A stretch of DNA of 64,000 nt from Actinomadura graeca (GCF_019175365.1 NZ_CP059572.1:4092001-4156000); one strand, 5' to 3'. Positions 8,195 to 20,374 are shown, numbered from the stretch's first letter. The notes: generated from the letters alone by a model not told the origin. A program made the numbers and translations.

Positions 8195-9304
8195 ATGGCC
8201 ACCGGCGATCAGGGGCGTCCGGAGATCGTCGTCGGGCTCGTGGCGACCCCGCCGGACTATCCGGCCCATGTGGTCGGGCGGCTTACCGCCGAGCTGGCCG
8301 ACCTGCTCGCCGAGCGGGTGGACGCGGACGTGCGGTGGATCGTCCGGGAAGGCTGGGGTGAGGTGGCTCCCCGCCGCGGCGGCGGTGTCGAGGCGCTGCT
8401 GGACGATCTTGCCCGCCGACGCGTCGACGCCCGGTGGGACGTCGCGGTGTGCCTGACCGACCTGCCGCTGCAAACCGAGCGGGTGCCGCTGGTCGCGCAG
8501 ACGTCAGCCCGGCGCCGGGTCGCGATGGTGTCCTTGCCCGCGCTCGGACTGCGCCAGCTGCAAACGGTCCGCACAGCCGTTCCCGATCTCGTGGGCCGTC
8601 TGCTCACTGACGCTCGCGAGGAGCAGGTGCCGCAGGCCGGCGGGGCACCGGCCCAGACGGTCGGGCGGGTCGCCGCCATCCACCGGGTGGTCGGCGAGGC
8701 CGATGCCGGGGAACTGGGCTACGTCGCCTCGCGGCTGATCGGCCGGGTGCGGCTGGTGACCGGGATGGTCCGGGCCAACCGCCCGGGGCGCGCCCTGCTG
8801 GGCCTGTCCAAGCTGCTGGTCGGCGCCTTCGGCACGGCCGCGTTCGCGCTCACCACCAACACCATCTGGCAGATGGGCGATGCGCTCGGCGGACCCCGCC
8901 TCACCGCGATCATGCTTCTCGGGCTGACCGCGCTGGTGGCTTGGCTGATCATCGCGCACGACCTGTGGGAGAAACCGGACCGGGACACACCGGCCGAGCT
9001 GGCCCGGCTGTTCAACCTCGGCACGATCCTCACCCTCACCCTGGCCACCGCGGTGTCCTATCTGGTGCTGTTCGCCGGGACGATACTGGCCGCGGCGCTG
9101 CTGATCGACACATCGGTGCTGGAGCAGAGCCTGGAGCGGCCGGTCGATCTCAGTGACTATCTGATGCTGGCCTGGATCATCAGTTCGCTGGCCACCGTCG
9201 GCGGCGCGATCGGTTCCGGGCTGGAGGACGAGGACACGGTGCGGGCCGCCGCTTACGGCTACCATCCCGAACCCGGCGGCCGGCGGGACGAGAAGGACGC
9301 GTAG
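8195..9304 (+). CDS. Membrane protein of unknown function
   Basis: 369 residues. The N-terminal half (1-200) is soluble, with alternating hydrophobic strands (VVGLVATPPDYPAHVV, WDVAVCLTDLPL). The C-terminal half has about four membrane spans (near 205-222, 235-255, 280-305 and 325-345) and a short charged tail. I do not recognise a named family. The start has GAGGAG upstream. It is the first gene of the stress island, on the same strand as the chaperone operon but separated from it by a minus-strand dehydrogenase pair. Confidence 0.8.
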   Translation: MATGDQGRPEIVVGLVATPPDYPAHVVGRLTAELADLLAERVDADVRWIVREGWGEVAPRRGGGVEALLDDLARRRVDARWDVAVCLTDLPLQTERVPLVAQTSARRRVAMVSLPALGLRQLQTVRTAVPDLVGRLLTDAREEQVPQAGGAPAQTVGRVAAIHRVVGEADAGELGYVASRLIGRVRLVTGMVRANRPGRALLGLSKLLVGAFGTAAFALTTNTIWQMGDALGGPRLTAIMLLGLTALVAWLIIAHDLWEKPDRDTPAELARLFNLGTILTLTLATAVSYLVLFAGTILAAALLIDTSVLEQSLERPVDLSDYLMLAWIISSLATVGGAIGSGLEDEDTVRAAAYGYHPEPGGRRDEKDA

Positions 9305-9400
9305 GCCCCCTTCCCTGGGGCCCGTCCGCACTGCCGGGCGGGCGACCACAGACCCGCATCCGGCCACCGCGCTCGCCGCGGCGGCCCGATGCGGGGGCCG

Positions 9401-10576
9401 TCAGGGTTTGAGGACGACCTTCTCGCAGTTGTCCTGCTTGTTCTTGAAGAGCTCGAAGCCGCGTTCGGCCTCATCGAGGGGCAGCCTGTGGGTGATGATC
9501 CGGGTCGGATCGAACTCTCCGCGCTCGATGCGCTGGAGCAGCGGCTTCATGTAGCGCTGTACGTGGCATTGGCCGGTCCGCAGGGTCAGCGACCGGTTCA
9601 TCCACGCCCCGGCGGGGAATTTGTCCAGCAGGCCACCGTAGACGCCGATCACCGAGACCACGCCACCGCTGCGGCACGACAGGATCGCCTGCCGCAGCGC
9701 GTGCGGGCGATCGGTCTCCGACCGCACGGCCTGCTTGATGCGGTCGTACGCGGCGATGTGCGCACTGCCGTGGCTGGCTTCGAGGCCGACCGCGTCGATG
9801 CATTTGTCCGGTCCGCGGCCACCGGTCAGTTCCAGCAGCCGGGACCGTACGTCGACTTCCTCGAAGTTCACCGGCGTGTGGCCCGCCCGTTCTGCCATCT
9901 CCAGCCGGTACGGCTCCTTGTCGATGGCGATGACCTTCGCGGCGCCGAGCACCCGGGCGCTGTCCATGGCGAACTGCCCGACCGGGCCGGCCCCCCACAC
10001 CGCCACCACGTCGGTGGGCTGGATGTCGCACATCTCGGCACCCATGTAGCCGGTCGGCAGGATGTCGGAGAGGAACAGCACCTGCTCGTCGGTCAGATCG
10101 GACTCGATCTTCAGCGGACCGACGTCGGCGAACGGCACCCGCGCGTACTGTGCCTGACCGCCCGCGAAGCCGCCGGTCAGATGCGAATAGCCGAAGATCC
10201 CGGCGACCGGGTGACCGAACATCTTCTCCGCGATCCCGGCGTTGGGATTGGAGTTCTCGCAGCAGGAGTACAGCTCGGCGGCACAGGCGCCGCACGCGCC
10301 GCAGGCGATCGGGAACGGCACGACGACCCGGTCCCCGACGCGCAGCCGGCCCGGATCGACGCCCGCGCCGACCTCGACCACCTCACCCATGAACTCGTGG
10401 CCCATGACGTCGCCGTCCTGCATCGTGGGCACGTACCCGTTGACCAGGTGCAGGTCCGAGCCGCAGATCGCGGTGGAGGTGATCCGCACGATGGCATCGC
10501 GCTCGTTCAGGAGCGTCGGGTCCGGCACGTCACGGACCTCGACCTTGTTGCGTCCCGCCCAGGTATTCGCCCTCAT
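9401..10576 (-). CDS. Zinc-dependent alcohol/formaldehyde dehydrogenase (MDR family)
   Basis: Medium-chain dehydrogenase, 391 residues, resembling glutathione-independent formaldehyde dehydrogenases. The catalytic-zinc region is CGSDLHL and GHEFMGEVVEVG; a structural-zinc lobe with several cysteines follows (CGACGACAAELYSCCE). The Rossmann motif is WGAGPVGQFA. The ATG at 10576 overlaps the stop of the SRPBCC gene (ATGA), so the two are coupled. The context suggests detoxification of small aldehydes or alcohols under stress; the exact substrate is not determinable. Confidence 0.9.
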   Translation of the reverse strand: MRANTWAGRNKVEVRDVPDPTLLNERDAIVRITSTAICGSDLHLVNGYVPTMQDGDVMGHEFMGEVVEVGAGVDPGRLRVGDRVVVPFPIACGACGACAAELYSCCENSNPNAGIAEKMFGHPVAGIFGYSHLTGGFAGGQAQYARVPFADVGPLKIESDLTDEQVLFLSDILPTGYMGAEMCDIQPTDVVAVWGAGPVGQFAMDSARVLGAAKVIAIDKEPYRLEMAERAGHTPVNFEEVDVRSRLLELTGGRGPDKCIDAVGLEASHGSAHIAAYDRIKQAVRSETDRPHALRQAILSCRSGGVVSVIGVYGGLLDKFPAGAWMNRSLTLRTGQCHVQRYMKPLLQRIERGEFDPTRIITHRLPLDEAERGFELFKNKQDNCEKVVLKP

Positions 10577-11115
10577 TCGTCCGCTCCCTTCGCGAGCTCG
10601 GATGGCGACAGCGGTCGCGCCGGATGCTGCGGGAACTCCTTGCGGGCCTGCTTGCCCCACGGGGCGCCGTCGGACCGGACCACCTCACCCGTCTCCAGCA
10701 CCTGCTTGAGCCGGCGCAGGTCGTCGTCGAGCTGCTGGTGCGGTTCCTCGCCGAAGTACTTGGCGACCGCGTCGCCGACCGTGCCGCCCGGGATGTCGTA
10801 GCTGGAAGCGACTTGCACCTCGGTGCTCACACCGTCCGGGGCGAGCATGAACCGGACAGTGCCGGCGTTCGGCACGTCGGCGTCGCCGATCGACCGCCAC
10901 ACGATCTTCTCGCCGGGCGCCTCGACGACGATCTCCGCATCCCACTCGACGTCCTTGCCGAACGGGGCGCGGGCGACCCAATGGCTCGTACGGTCACCGG
11001 TGCCGCGGACCTCCTCGAGATGTGCCATGAACGTCGGCAGATTTTCCAGGGCGCGCCAGAACGCGTAAACCTCCGGTACGGGTTTGCGAATCGTTGTCGT
11101 GGCCGTCAGTTCCAT
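10573..11115 (-). CDS. SRPBCC/START-fold protein (cyclase/dehydrase-like)
   Basis: 180-residue protein of the polyketide cyclase/dehydrase-like START superfamily, which binds hydrophobic ligands in a helix-grip fold. It starts with the typical pattern TTTIRKPVPEVYAFWRALENLP and has a strand-rich middle section and a charged C-terminal helix. The ATG at 11115 follows GAGGAG. It is the promoter-proximal gene of a two-gene operon with the dehydrogenase. Proteins like this often occur in actinobacterial stress islands; the ligand is unknown. Confidence 0.82.
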   Translation of the reverse strand: MELTATTTIRKPVPEVYAFWRALENLPTFMAHLEEVRGTGDRTSHWVARAPFGKDVEWDAEIVVEAPGEKIVWRSIGDADVPNAGTVRFMLAPDGVSTEVQVASSYDIPGGTVGDAVAKYFGEEPHQQLDDDLRRLKQVLETGEVVRSDGAPWGKQARKEFPQHPARPLSPSELAKGADE

Positions 11116-12004
11116 CGATTCTCCTCTGTATAGACCCCGCACCATCGGCAGGCAGGCGATTTTCTCCGCCCGCCTGGGCGGGGCGCCGGCCATGCAGGTC
11201 TGCCGCCTTATCTGGACGACGACGCGGTATCTCCGGCGAACGCCGCAGAGTGCGCTCGCCACGGGCGCCGGCCAGCCGATCAAGCTCGGGTCTACGCGTC
11301 ACCCACAATCCAGACGGGGCTGTCGGCTGTGCCTACCCCTCGGAATGCCACCCAACCCACCATCGGTCGCTGCGTGTGGATCGCGCGTTGACCGGGCCGC
11401 CGCACCACGGCCTCTCGGGGGTCGGCGACCAAGCCGTCATGAGGAACATGCGTGTTGACGTTTATCCAGGTCAGCATGGTGTTCTGAGCTCTGATAGCGC
11501 TTTGTCCCCGCATGGCGTGCCTCCCCTGCCGCCCCCTGCCGCATGTCGTCCGATGACGCCAAGGTCTTCTTTGGTCATAGTCAAAATCCTTCACGGGACG
11601 TGCCGCAGCCCTATTTCGGGGGAGGTCGGGCAGTACGTTCGTTGAAATACGCCTTGTCGGCTTCGGGCATCGTTTCCGTTTCAAGAACGATGCGATGTGT
11701 CGGCATTGCCAGCGCGACCGCGGGGCGGGCGGTGCCCGGCGCTATGTGAGCGCCCCCCGGAAGTCCGCCGCTATGCCCGCGCTTTCGACAAGGAGGACCG
11801 CGACGACCTCGGCAGGTGGGCCCAGGAGACCTGGAAACGATGTACGCCACCTCGAATCACTGTCGGCGAGGCGGCGGACGCCGAGCACCGCCGAATTGAA
11901 GTGCCCACCTCATGGCGGCGAAGGAGAAGCACGTCCTCGTCGAGCCGGAGCACGCCGCCCGGACGCGTACCCGCTCGCAAGCATCGACCAAAGGGAGAGC
12001 CGCA
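11116..12004. other. Intergenic region upstream of dnaK, no gene supported
   Basis: 889 bases between divergent genes. No frame here looks coding. It should hold the divergent promoters for the SRPBCC and dnaK operons. I searched by eye for the HspR operator (CTTGAGT-N7-ACTCAAG) and for CIRCE and found neither. A GCATCGTT/AACGATGC inverted repeat at 11667-11693 is the best candidate control site. Confidence 0.5.
11667..11693. promoter_or_regulatory. Inverted repeat upstream of dnaK operon
   Basis: Perfect 8-base inverted repeat GCATCGTT-N11-AACGATGC, about 310 bases before dnaK. Candidate operator or RNA hairpin; it does not match HAIR or CIRCE. Confidence 0.3.
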
Positions 12005-13897
12005 ATGGCGAAGGCAGTAGGCATCGACCTCGGCACGACCAACTCGGTGATCGCCGCCACGGAGGACGGGCATCCGACGGTGATAGCGAACGCGGAGGGC
12101 GCACGTACGACGCCGTCCGTGGTCGCGTTCACCGACCAGGGTGAGCGGCTCGTGGGCCAGCTCGCCCGCCGGCAGGCCATCCTCAACCCGAAGGGAACGA
12201 TCTACTCGGCCAAGCGCTTCATCGGCCGCCGATTCGACGAGGTCAAGAGCGAGATCAACGCGGTCTCCTTCGACGTGGCGGAGGGACCCGACGGCAGCGT
12301 CCGCTTCGACGTCAAGGGCAAGCTGTACGCGCCCGAGGAGGTCTCGGCCCTCGTGTTGCGCAAGCTGGCCGCGGACGCCGCGAAGCACCTGGGCGAGAAG
12401 GTGACCGAGGCGGTCATCACGGTGCCGGCGTACTTCAACGACGCACAGCGCCAGGCGACCAAGGACGCGGGGCGCATCGCCGGGCTGGAGGTCCTGCGGA
12501 TCATCAACGAACCGACCGCCGCGGCCCTGGCGTACGGGCTGGACAAGAAGGGGAACGAGACGGTCCTGGTCTTCGACCTGGGCGGCGGGACGTTCGACGT
12601 CAGCCTCCTCGACATCGGAGACGGCGTCGTCGAGGTCCGTTCGACCTCCGGCGACGGGCACCTCGGCGGTGACGACTTCGACCGCCGGATCGTCGACCAC
12701 CTGGCCGATGAGTTCCAGAAGGAGCAGGGCATCGACCTGCGCGCGGACCCGCAGGCTCTCCAGCGGCTGTTCGAGGCGGCGGAGAAGGCCAAGGTCGAAC
12801 TGTCGGAGGTGACACAGACCACGATCAGTCTGCCCTTCGTCACCGCGGACGCCTCGGGACCCAAGCACCTCAACACGACGCTCATGCGCTCCACGTTCGA
12901 GCAGATCACCGCCGACCTGGTGGAGCGCTGCGTCCACCCTGTCGAGCAGGCCATGCAGGACGCCAAGCTCACGCCCGCGGACATCGATGAGGTCATCCTC
13001 GTCGGCGGCTCCACCCGGATGCCCGCCGTGCAGAACCTGGTGCGCAGGCTGACCGGCGGCAAGGACCCGAACATGACGGTGAACCCGGACGAGGTCGTGG
13101 CCATCGGCGCGGCGGTCCAGGCCGGCATCATCAAGGGCGAGGTCGAGGACGTCGTCCTGCTCGACGTCACGCCGCTGTCGCTGGGCGTCGAGACGCTCGG
13201 CGGCATCATGACCAAGGTCATCGAGCGCAACACGACGATCCCGGCCCGCAGGACCGAGACGTTCAGCACCGCCGACGACAACCAGGAAGCCGTCGACATC
13301 GTGATCCTGCAAGGAGAACGCGAGCGGGCGGCCGACAATCGCGTTCTCGGGCGCTTCCGCCTGGAGAACATCCGTCCCGCGCCACGCGGAGAACCGCAGA
13401 TCGAGGTCACCTTCGACCTGGACGCCAACGGCATCCTCAACGTCACCGCGCGTGACAAGGACACCGGCGCCGAGCAGAAGGTCACCATCAGCGAGACCTC
13501 CACGCTGGACAAGCAGGAGATCGAGCGGATGGTCCAGGACGCCGAGCAGCACCGCGACGAGGACCTCCGGCTGCGGCAGGCGACCGAGGCCCGCAACGAG
13601 CTGGATTCGGTCGCCTACCAGGTGGAACGGCGCCTGCAGGAGCTCGGCGACGCCGTGCCCGTGCACGAGAAGGCGCGTGCCGAACAGCTCGTCCACGACG
13701 CTCGCGAGGCGATCGAGCAGGAGGCGCCGATCGACCGGCTGCGCACGCTCAGCGGCGAACTCCAGCAGGTCTATCAGGCCCTGCAGGCCGGTCAGCCGTC
13801 CGGCACGCCCCCGCAGGGCGGGACGGAACGCGCCTCGGGCGCCCCGGCCGACGACGACGTGATCGACGCCGAGTTCACCGCCTCTGACACGGAGTGA
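12005..13897 (+). CDS. dnaK: Molecular chaperone DnaK (Hsp70)
   Basis: ATP-driven Hsp70, 630 residues, full length. The nucleotide-binding domain has GIDLGTTNS (6-14), [11 protein letters not shown] and [10 protein letters not shown]; the interdomain linker and substrate-binding domain follow at about [14 protein letters not shown]. The C-terminal tail is Gly/Pro/Ala-rich and ends acidic. The ATG at 12005 has AAGGGAGA upstream; an in-frame ATG at 11912 would add a non-homologous extension. The stop is one base before grpE. It heads a seven-gene operon with ClpB and redox genes and may be a stress-specific copy beside a housekeeping DnaK elsewhere (inferred). Confidence 0.97.
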   Translation: MAKAVGIDLGTTNSVIAATEDGHPTVIANAEGARTTPSVVAFTDQGERLVGQLARRQAILNPKGTIYSAKRFIGRRFDEVKSEINAVSFDVAEGPDGSVRFDVKGKLYAPEEVSALVLRKLAADAAKHLGEKVTEAVITVPAYFNDAQRQATKDAGRIAGLEVLRIINEPTAAALAYGLDKKGNETVLVFDLGGGTFDVSLLDIGDGVVEVRSTSGDGHLGGDDFDRRIVDHLADEFQKEQGIDLRADPQALQRLFEAAEKAKVELSEVTQTTISLPFVTADASGPKHLNTTLMRSTFEQITADLVERCVHPVEQAMQDAKLTPADIDEVILVGGSTRMPAVQNLVRRLTGGKDPNMTVNPDEVVAIGAAVQAGIIKGEVEDVVLLDVTPLSLGVETLGGIMTKVIERNTTIPARRTETFSTADDNQEAVDIVILQGERERAADNRVLGRFRLENIRPAPRGEPQIEVTFDLDANGILNVTARDKDTGAEQKVTISETSTLDKQEIERMVQDAEQHRDEDLRLRQATEARNELDSVAYQVERRLQELGDAVPVHEKARAEQLVHDAREAIEQEAPIDRLRTLSGELQQVYQALQAGQPSGTPPQGGTERASGAPADDDVIDAEFTASDTE

Positions 13898-13898
13898 C

Positions 13899-14423
13899 AT
13901 GAACGGCCACGAAGAGCGTCCTGACCAAGATGGTGCGCGGGCGGCCCAGGCCGGCGCCGACGAGGCCGAACCGCTCGGGGGATCGGAGGCGAAGCTCGCG
14001 GAGCTGGAGGACCGGTGGCTGCGTGCGGTCGCCGAGCTGGACAACGTCCGCAAGCGCATCGCCCGGGACACCGAGCGGCTCCGGGCCGAGGAACGCGACA
14101 AGGTGGCCTCCGAGTGGCTGCCCGTCCTGGACAACCTTGAGCGCGCGCTGAGTGCCGCCGAAGGAGACGGCGACGCCGATCCGGTCGTCCAGGGGGTGCG
14201 CGCGGTGCGCGACCAGGCGGTCGCCACGCTGAACCGCCTCGGCTACCGCCGCCAGGACCAGACCGGCGTGCCGTTCGATCCCCGGCACCACGAGGCGGTC
14301 TCGACCGTCGAACGCGACGACGTCGCGCCCGGCACCGTCGTGGAGGTGCTGCAACCCGGCTACGGCGGCGACCAGCGGCAGCTGCGCCCGGCGGTGGTGG
14401 TGGTAGCCACGAGGGCGGAGTGA
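13899..14423 (+). CDS. grpE: Nucleotide exchange factor GrpE
   Basis: DnaK co-chaperone, 174 residues. A disordered acidic N-terminus is followed by the long dimerisation helix (about 25-95, with LRAVAELDNVRKR) and the C-terminal beta domain (GVPFDPRHHEAV, VVEVLQPGY). It starts one base after the dnaK stop, and its own stop overlaps the dnaJ start, so expression is coupled. It promotes ADP release from the DnaK encoded next to it. Confidence 0.95.
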   Translation: MNGHEERPDQDGARAAQAGADEAEPLGGSEAKLAELEDRWLRAVAELDNVRKRIARDTERLRAEERDKVASEWLPVLDNLERALSAAEGDGDADPVVQGVRAVRDQAVATLNRLGYRRQDQTGVPFDPRHHEAVSTVERDDVAPGTVVEVLQPGYGGDQRQLRPAVVVVATRAE

Positions 14424-15382
14424 TGGCCGACCGACGCGACCTGTACGAAGTGCTCGGAGTCGGCCGTGACGCCGACCAGGACGAGATCCAGCGGGCCTAC
14501 CGCAAACTGGTCCGCAGATACCATCCCGACGTCAACAAGGATCCCGGGGCAGAGGACACCTTCAAGGACGTCTCGGAGGCGTACGCCGTGCTCTCCGATC
14601 CCGAAGCGCGCCGCAGGTACGACGCGTTCGGGCACGATTTCCGCCAGGTGCCGCCGGACGTCGACCCCGAGCAGTACGCCAGGAGCCGTTCCCGGGCCGG
14701 TGCCCGCTCCGCCGGCGAAGCACGTGGCGGAGGTGGCCAATGGCGCACGAGCGACGGCTTCGGGACGGCCGCCGGAGGTGCCGGAGGTATCGACTTCGAG
14801 GACTTGTTCGGCGGCATGTTCGACGGCCGGGGCAGGCGCTCGTGGGGGCCCGTGCAGGGCGCGGACCAGGAAGCCGAGCTGACACTCTCGGTCGAGGAGG
14901 CCTACCACGGCGGGCGCCGGACGATCACGCTGGGCGGAGGGCGGCGGCTGGACGTCACGATCCCGCCCGGGGTGACCGACGGCCAGCGCATCAGGCTGTC
15001 CGGCCAGGGAGGCCGGGGAGGCCACGGCGCCCAGCCGGGCGATCTCTACCTCATCGTCCGGATCGCCGAGCATCCTCGCTACCGCGTCGAGGGCCGCGAC
15101 CTGCACACCTACCTGCCGCTGGCCCCCTGGGAGGCCGCTCTGGGCGCCACGGTCGCCATCGGCACGCCAGGCGGCGAGGCCAAGCTGAAAGTGCCGCCGG
15201 GGACCTCGACCGGCCGCCGTCTGCGGCTGCGCGGGCGCGGCATGCCCAACCCCCGCGGCACGCCCGGCGACCTGTTCGCCGAGGTGCGGATCATGGTGCC
15301 GCCCGAGCCCGCCGAGGAGGAACGGCGCCTGTTCGAACAGCTCGCCGCCGCGTCCCGGTTCGACCCGAGGAGGGTCTCATGA
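14423..15382 (+). CDS. dnaJ: DnaJ/CbpA-type J-domain co-chaperone lacking the zinc finger
   Basis: Hsp40 of 319 residues. The J-domain (about 5-70) has the essential HPD motif (RRYHPDVNKD), followed by a G-rich linker (about 75-145) and two C-terminal substrate-binding beta domains. The CxxCxGxG zinc-finger repeats of type I DnaJ are absent, making it type II (CbpA-like). The ATG at 14423 overlaps the grpE stop (TGATG). The next gene, CbpM-like, fits the CbpA-CbpM pairing, where CbpM inhibits the J-domain. Confidence 0.93.
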   Translation: MADRRDLYEVLGVGRDADQDEIQRAYRKLVRRYHPDVNKDPGAEDTFKDVSEAYAVLSDPEARRRYDAFGHDFRQVPPDVDPEQYARSRSRAGARSAGEARGGGGQWRTSDGFGTAAGGAGGIDFEDLFGGMFDGRGRRSWGPVQGADQEAELTLSVEEAYHGGRRTITLGGGRRLDVTIPPGVTDGQRIRLSGQGGRGGHGAQPGDLYLIVRIAEHPRYRVEGRDLHTYLPLAPWEAALGATVAIGTPGGEAKLKVPPGTSTGRRLRLRGRGMPNPRGTPGDLFAEVRIMVPPEPAEEERRLFEQLAAASRFDPRRVS

Positions 15383-15675
15383 CGACGTACGCGATCGTCC
15401 GCCCGACACGGCTGGGCCTGGACGCCTATGCGCGGGTCACCGGGCTGCACCCGGAGACCGTCCGCCGCCTCGTGGTGCTCGGCTTGCTGGAACCGGTCAG
15501 GGACGCCAGGGGCGAGCTCTGCTTCCCGCCCTCCGAGGTCGCCGCGGCCGCCCGCATCCGGCGGCTGCACGAGGGCCTGTCGATCAGCTATGCCGCGATC
15601 GGGCTGGTGATCGACCTGCTCGACCGGATCGAGGCGCTGGAGGGCTCCCTGCGCACGCAAGCCTCACGACACTAG
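15379..15675 (+). CDS. CbpM/HspR-like MerR-fold chaperone modulator
   Basis: 98 residues with a MerR-type helix-turn-helix: [19 protein letters not shown], then [33 protein letters not shown]. It overlaps the dnaJ stop (ATGA). The family includes HspR, the repressor of actinobacterial dnaK operons, and CbpM, which binds and inhibits CbpA J-domains. Position after a zinc-less J-protein, and no HAIR operator seen upstream of dnaK, favour a CbpM-like role, but direct autoregulation remains possible. Confidence 0.82.
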   Translation: MTTYAIVRPTRLGLDAYARVTGLHPETVRRLVVLGLLEPVRDARGELCFPPSEVAAAARIRRLHEGLSISYAAIGLVIDLLDRIEALEGSLRTQASRH

Positions 15676-15685
15676 GGGGACTGGA

Positions 15686-18304
<2,619 letters not shown>

Positions 18305-18305
18305 C

Positions 18306-18740
18306 ATGATCCCGACGACCGTCGCCTGCCCGCACTGCGGCAAACGGAACAGGGTCCCCGCCGCCGCCGACGGCGTGCCCCGGTGCGGGAACTGCCACCG
18401 GCCACTTCCGTGGATCGCCGAAGCGGGCGACGACACGTTCGCCGAGGTCGCCGAGCGTGCCGGCCTCCCGGTCATCATCGACTTCTGGGCGGACTGGTGC
18501 GCGCCGTGCCGGGCGGTCACACCCGTGCTCGAACAGGTCACCCGGGAACTGGCCGGCCGGGTCAAACTCGTCAAGGTCGATGTGGACCGGTCGCCACACC
18601 TGTCCGAGCGCTTCACGATCAAGCACGTCCCGACGCTCCTGATGATGGTCCGCGGCGAGACCGTCGCCCAGCGGACGGGCGCCTCACCTGCCCACGAGCT
18701 GCGCAGATGGGTCACGGACACCGTCGAGGCCCGCACATGA
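18306..18740 (+). CDS. trxC: Thioredoxin with N-terminal zinc ribbon (Trx2/TrxC type)
   Basis: 144 residues. An N-terminal zinc-ribbon-like pair (C8/C11 and C27/C30, as CPHC and CGNC) precedes a thioredoxin domain with active site WCAPC (C65, C68) and the cis-proline region KHVPTLL. This is the Trx2/TrxC layout, associated with oxidative stress. It starts one base after clpB, and its stop overlaps the flavoprotein start (ATGA). The pairing suggests disulfide repair is co-produced with aggregate rescue; whether the flavoprotein reduces this thioredoxin is unproven. Confidence 0.93.
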   Translation: MIPTTVACPHCGKRNRVPAAADGVPRCGNCHRPLPWIAEAGDDTFAEVAERAGLPVIIDFWADWCAPCRAVTPVLEQVTRELAGRVKLVKVDVDRSPHLSERFTIKHVPTLLMMVRGETVAQRTGASPAHELRRWVTDTVEART

Positions 18741-20374
18741 CGGAGACACTGGACCTGTACGGCGCCTTCCCCCGCCTGAGCGAGGCGCAGCTCACCGAAC
18801 TCTCACCACACGGCGAGCACCGGGCCGTCTTGCCCGGCCACGTCCTGTTCAGGGAAGGGGAGCCCACCACGGAATTCATCGTCGTGCTGGCCGGCAAGGT
18901 GGCCATGGTCGAAGGACACGGCCCCGACGAGCAGACGATCGCCGTCCACGGCCCGCGCCGGTTCCTCGGCGAGCTCAGCCTGCTCACCGGCCAGGCGGGG
19001 TTCTTGACCGCCGTCGTCCGGGAGCCAGGCGAGGTGCTGGCCGTCCCGGCCGAGCAGGTGCGGGCCCTGGTGACGCGCGACCCGGCGCTCGGCGACCTCA
19101 TCCTGCGGGCCTACCTTGCCCGGCGTTCACTGCTGATCGGGCTGGGCGCCGGCTTCCGCATCATCGGCTCGCGGTATTCGGCGGACTGCCGGCGGTTGCG
19201 CGAGTTCGCCGCCCGCAACAGGCTGCCGCACCGGTGGATCGACCTGGAGGAGGACGAGACCGCGGGCACGCTACTGCGCGAGCTGCGCATCCCGCCCGAG
19301 GACACCCCGGTGGTGATCTGGCGCGGCGACAAGGTTCTGCGCAACCCGACCGTCGGCGAGCTGGCGAAGGCGATCGGCCTGCCCGCCCCGGTGCCCGGCG
19401 ACCGCGTCCGCGACCTGGTCATCGTGGGTGCCGGCCCGGCCGGGCTGGCCGCCGCCGTGTACGGGGCCTCGGAAGGGCTGACGACCGTCGTGCTCGACGC
19501 CGTGGCCGCCGGCGGCCAGGCCGGCACCTCCTCCCGCATCGAGAACTACCTCGGCTTCCCCTCCGGCCTCTCGGGCGCCGAGCTCGCCGAGCGCGCCGTC
19601 ATCCAGGCACACAAGTTCGGCGCGGCGCTGACCATCCCGGCGAAGGCGACCGGCCTGCGGCCGGCCAACGGCTTCTACGGCGTCCTCCTGGAGGACGGCG
19701 ACACCGTCAGGGGTCACGCCGTGATCATCGCCACCGGGGCCCGCTACCGGAAGCTGGAAGTCCCCGAACTGGAGAAATACGAGGGATCGGGCGTCTACTA
19801 CGCGGCAACGCCCTTCGAGCTGCGCATGTGCGACCGCTCACCAGTGGTCATCGTCGGCGGCGGCAACTCCGCAGGCCAAGCGGCACTCTACCTGTCCAAG
19901 AGCGCCTCGTCCGTGCACATGATCGTACGCGGTGAGGACGTGCGCGCCAGCATGTCCCGCTACCTCGCCGACGAGCTCGACCGGACCCCCGGCATCGAGA
20001 TCAAGCACAACACCGAAGTACGCGAACTCATCGGCGACGGCACACTGAAAGGCGTCCGCGTCTACGACAAGCGCGCCGGGGAGTTCCTGGAGATCCCGAC
20101 CAGGGCGATGTTCGTCTTCATCGGAGCCGTTCCGCACACCGACTGGCTGGAGGGCACCGTCCCGCTCGACGACCGTGGCTTCGTCATCACGGGACAGTCC
20201 ACCGCCTGGAACGCACAGCTCCCCCTGGAGAGCGACCACCTGGGCGTCTTCGCCGTGGGCGACGTCCGCAGCGGATCGGTCAAGCGAGTCGCCTCTGCGG
20301 TAGGCGAGGGCGCCATGGCCGTACGCCTGGTCCACGAAAGGTTCACCCCAGGAAACCGGCAGAGAAGACCGTAA
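18737..20374 (+). CDS. Cyclic-nucleotide-binding domain fused to thioredoxin-reductase-like flavoprotein
   Basis: 545 residues in three parts. 1-130 is a cNMP-binding fold (VLFREGEPTTEFIVVLAGKV, FLGELSLLTG). 140-215 looks like a thioredoxin/glutaredoxin fold without a CxxC (YSADCRRL only). 225-540 is a two-dinucleotide-domain flavoprotein with FAD motif VGAGPAGLAAAVYG, NADPH motif VGGGNSAGQAALYL and C-terminal FAVGDVRSG. The usual CATC redox pair of thioredoxin reductase is replaced by YYAATPFELRMC, as in a known actinobacterial subgroup. The electron acceptor is therefore uncertain. It is the last gene of the chaperone operon and overlaps the thioredoxin stop. Confidence 0.88.
   Translation: MTETLDLYGAFPRLSEAQLTELSPHGEHRAVLPGHVLFREGEPTTEFIVVLAGKVAMVEGHGPDEQTIAVHGPRRFLGELSLLTGQAGFLTAVVREPGEVLAVPAEQVRALVTRDPALGDLILRAYLARRSLLIGLGAGFRIIGSRYSADCRRLREFAARNRLPHRWIDLEEDETAGTLLRELRIPPEDTPVVIWRGDKVLRNPTVGELAKAIGLPAPVPGDRVRDLVIVGAGPAGLAAAVYGASEGLTTVVLDAVAAGGQAGTSSRIENYLGFPSGLSGAELAERAVIQAHKFGAALTIPAKATGLRPANGFYGVLLEDGDTVRGHAVIIATGARYRKLEVPELEKYEGSGVYYAATPFELRMCDRSPVVIVGGGNSAGQAALYLSKSASSVHMIVRGEDVRASMSRYLADELDRTPGIEIKHNTEVRELIGDGTLKGVRVYDKRAGEFLEIPTRAMFVFIGAVPHTDWLEGTVPLDDRGFVITGQSTAWNAQLPLESDHLGVFAVGDVRSGSVKRVASAVGEGAMAVRLVHERFTPGNRQRRP

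Noticed and set aside
11116..12004. Short frames in the dnaK upstream region, e.g. around 11292-11684 and 11697-12020
   Set aside because: No domain, poor ribosome-binding sites and several competing frames of similar length.
11771..14227. Open frame of 818 codons on minus, antisense to dnaK and grpE
   Set aside because: Shadow of strongly conserved dnaK/grpE codon usage; no domain and no start signal.
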